Assembly (NCBI GenBank): GCA_030588285.1
Contig: JAUUYK010000062.1
Coordinates: forward strand, 1-6,054
Direction: 5' to 3'
Origin: Kiritimatiellales bacterium
Lineage (GTDB): Bacteria; Verrucomicrobiota; Kiritimatiellia; Kiritimatiellales; Pontiellaceae
Length of the DNA: 6,054 nucleotides
A model generated the notes under the pieces. That model was given only the letters and a program-made list of their open reading frames with translations. It was not told where the DNA came from and made no database searches. Positions 5,292 to 6,054 of this stretch are shown one piece after another (the stretch's first letter is position 1; each line of letters starts with the position of its first letter). Position numbers and translations under genes: made by a program.

Positions 5292-6054
5292 ATGCCTCGC
5301 CGGAAAATTATTTTTCATCTTATCCTCGCCCTCCTCGCAACCACGCTTAGTTTTGCGCAAGATACCCTTGTGCTCAACAACGGCGATATCCTTACGGGAA
5401 CGATTTTAAAAAAGACCGCAGAAAATATTTCTTTTAAATCGAGTATTTTTGGCCCTATAAGCTTGGACACAAAAGATATTGTAGTAATCCGAACCTCACC
5501 CGAAACGCTCAAGAAGATTTCTCCCCCCCCCGAAGCCCTTTCGGAGCCCGAACCGAAAGAGCCCATGAAGCTCCAACCGGCTGAAGAGCCTAAAAAGAAA
5601 CCGTGGTCTGGTCAGGCGGGCTTAGCCATTGCTATGCGCGAATCAAACACCCTTCGTCGGGCGGGCGATTCACTGGTTGAAAAGGATGAAAAATTCGAAT
5701 CCTACCGACTCTACGGAAACCTAACCTGGAAAGGGGAACAAAATAATCTAGATTGGAATTGGACCTACCGATATAGCCGAACTGACATTCGAAAAAATGA
5801 CGATTTTCTAAACCTCACTCAGAATTACCAACACGAATTTTCAAAGAAATATTATGCCGCATCAAAATCGCTTTATCAACGCGACTTTCGGCGAGGAATC
5901 CAACATGAATTTTTACAAACCGCCGAGCTAGGAATTAAATGGTTCGAACGCTCAAAACTCCATTTTTCGACCTCTGCAGGAGCGGGTTACCACGCGTATG
6001 AACGGGTGGAAAATATCTACTCCGACGCAAATACTAAATTTATTTTAAATCAAT
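5292..6054 (+). CDS. DUF481 (YdiY-like) outer-membrane protein, N-terminal part
   Basis: The first 254 codons of an exported protein; the frame is still open at the window edge. Residues 3-22 are a signal peptide (basic RRK, hydrophobic core, cleavage probably after SFA at 20-22). Residues 24-67 form a small beta domain, DTLVLNNGDILTGTI...ISLDTKDIVVI, the 'NGD.l.G.i' pattern found before DUF481 domains. A Pro/Glu/Lys-rich linker covers about 69-105. From WSGQAGLAIAMRESNT (105-120) onward the chain shows alternating amphipathic strands such as YRLYGNLTWKGEQNNLDWNWTYRY and KLHFSTSAGAGYHAYER, as expected for a DUF481 beta barrel. Function of the family is unknown; some members respond to acid or salt stress. 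The ATG at 5292 is chosen for the signal peptide, as it lacks a clear ribosome-binding site. A nine-C run lies in the linker. Confidence 0.8.
   Translation, partial: MPRRKIIFHLILALLATTLSFAQDTLVLNNGDILTGTILKKTAENISFKSSIFGPISLDTKDIVVIRTSPETLKKISPPPEALSEPEPKEPMKLQPAEEPKKKPWSGQAGLAIAMRESNTLRRAGDSLVEKDEKFESYRLYGNLTWKGEQNNLDWNWTYRYSRTDIRKNDDFLNLTQNYQHEFSKKYYAASKSLYQRDFRRGIQHEFLQTAELGIKWFERSKLHFSTSAGAGYHAYERVENIYSDANTKFILNQ
5523..5531 (+). repeat. C9 homopolymer in the linker of the DUF481-type gene
   Basis: Nine consecutive C residues encode Pro78-Pro80. Loss of one C would shift the frame and meet a TGA about 13 codons later (5565-5568 region), before the barrel domain. Runs of this length are prone to slippage in replication and in sequencing. 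Confidence 0.8.

Overview
The window looks like a piece of Gram-negative chromosome of roughly balanced base composition, using the standard genetic code. The Gram-negative reading rests on a predicted lipoprotein, an exported DUF481-type outer-membrane protein and a GspG-like pseudopilin. Most genes have clear Shine-Dalgarno sites. A stand-alone pseudopilin next to housekeeping redox genes is reminiscent of the Verrucomicrobiota/Kiritimatiellota/Lentisphaerota group, but that placement is a weak inference because no marker gene is present.

Layout. Positions 1-1571 (minus strand) hold a phospholipase D-like lipoprotein gene followed 103 bp downstream by the start of an AI-2E/PerM-family membrane transporter gene that leaves the window on the left; no terminator is visible between them. 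Positions 1625-2394 (minus) form a self-contained transcription unit: promoter, a leader with an inverted repeat, a typical 2-Cys peroxiredoxin (AhpC/Prx type) and a strong intrinsic terminator. Positions about 2496-3138 (plus) hold the fossil of an IS3-family insertion sequence: orfA with three in-frame stops, an N-terminal scrap of orfB in the -1 frame, and a C-terminal scrap of orfB with further deletions. Positions 3151-3621 (minus) encode a solitary GspG-like type II pseudopilin whose stop codon lies about a dozen bases from the end of the IS fossil. Divergently from it, 3722-5221 (plus) is a second self-contained unit: promoter, dihydrolipoyl dehydrogenase and terminator. From 5235 to the right edge (plus) a third promoter drives a DUF481-type outer-membrane protein gene that runs out of the window.

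How it fits together. These are mostly independent single-gene units rather than one pathway. The peroxiredoxin and the lipoamide dehydrogenase are both thiol-redox enzymes, but they lie on opposite strands with their own signals, so a functional link is only speculative. I found no CRISPR array, tRNA, rRNA, defence island or other evident new multi-gene system. The most unusual points are the apparent in-frame internal deletion in the PLD-like protein that removes its first HKD motif, the IS fossil with a hairpin over its orfA start site, and a nine-C run inside the DUF481 gene.
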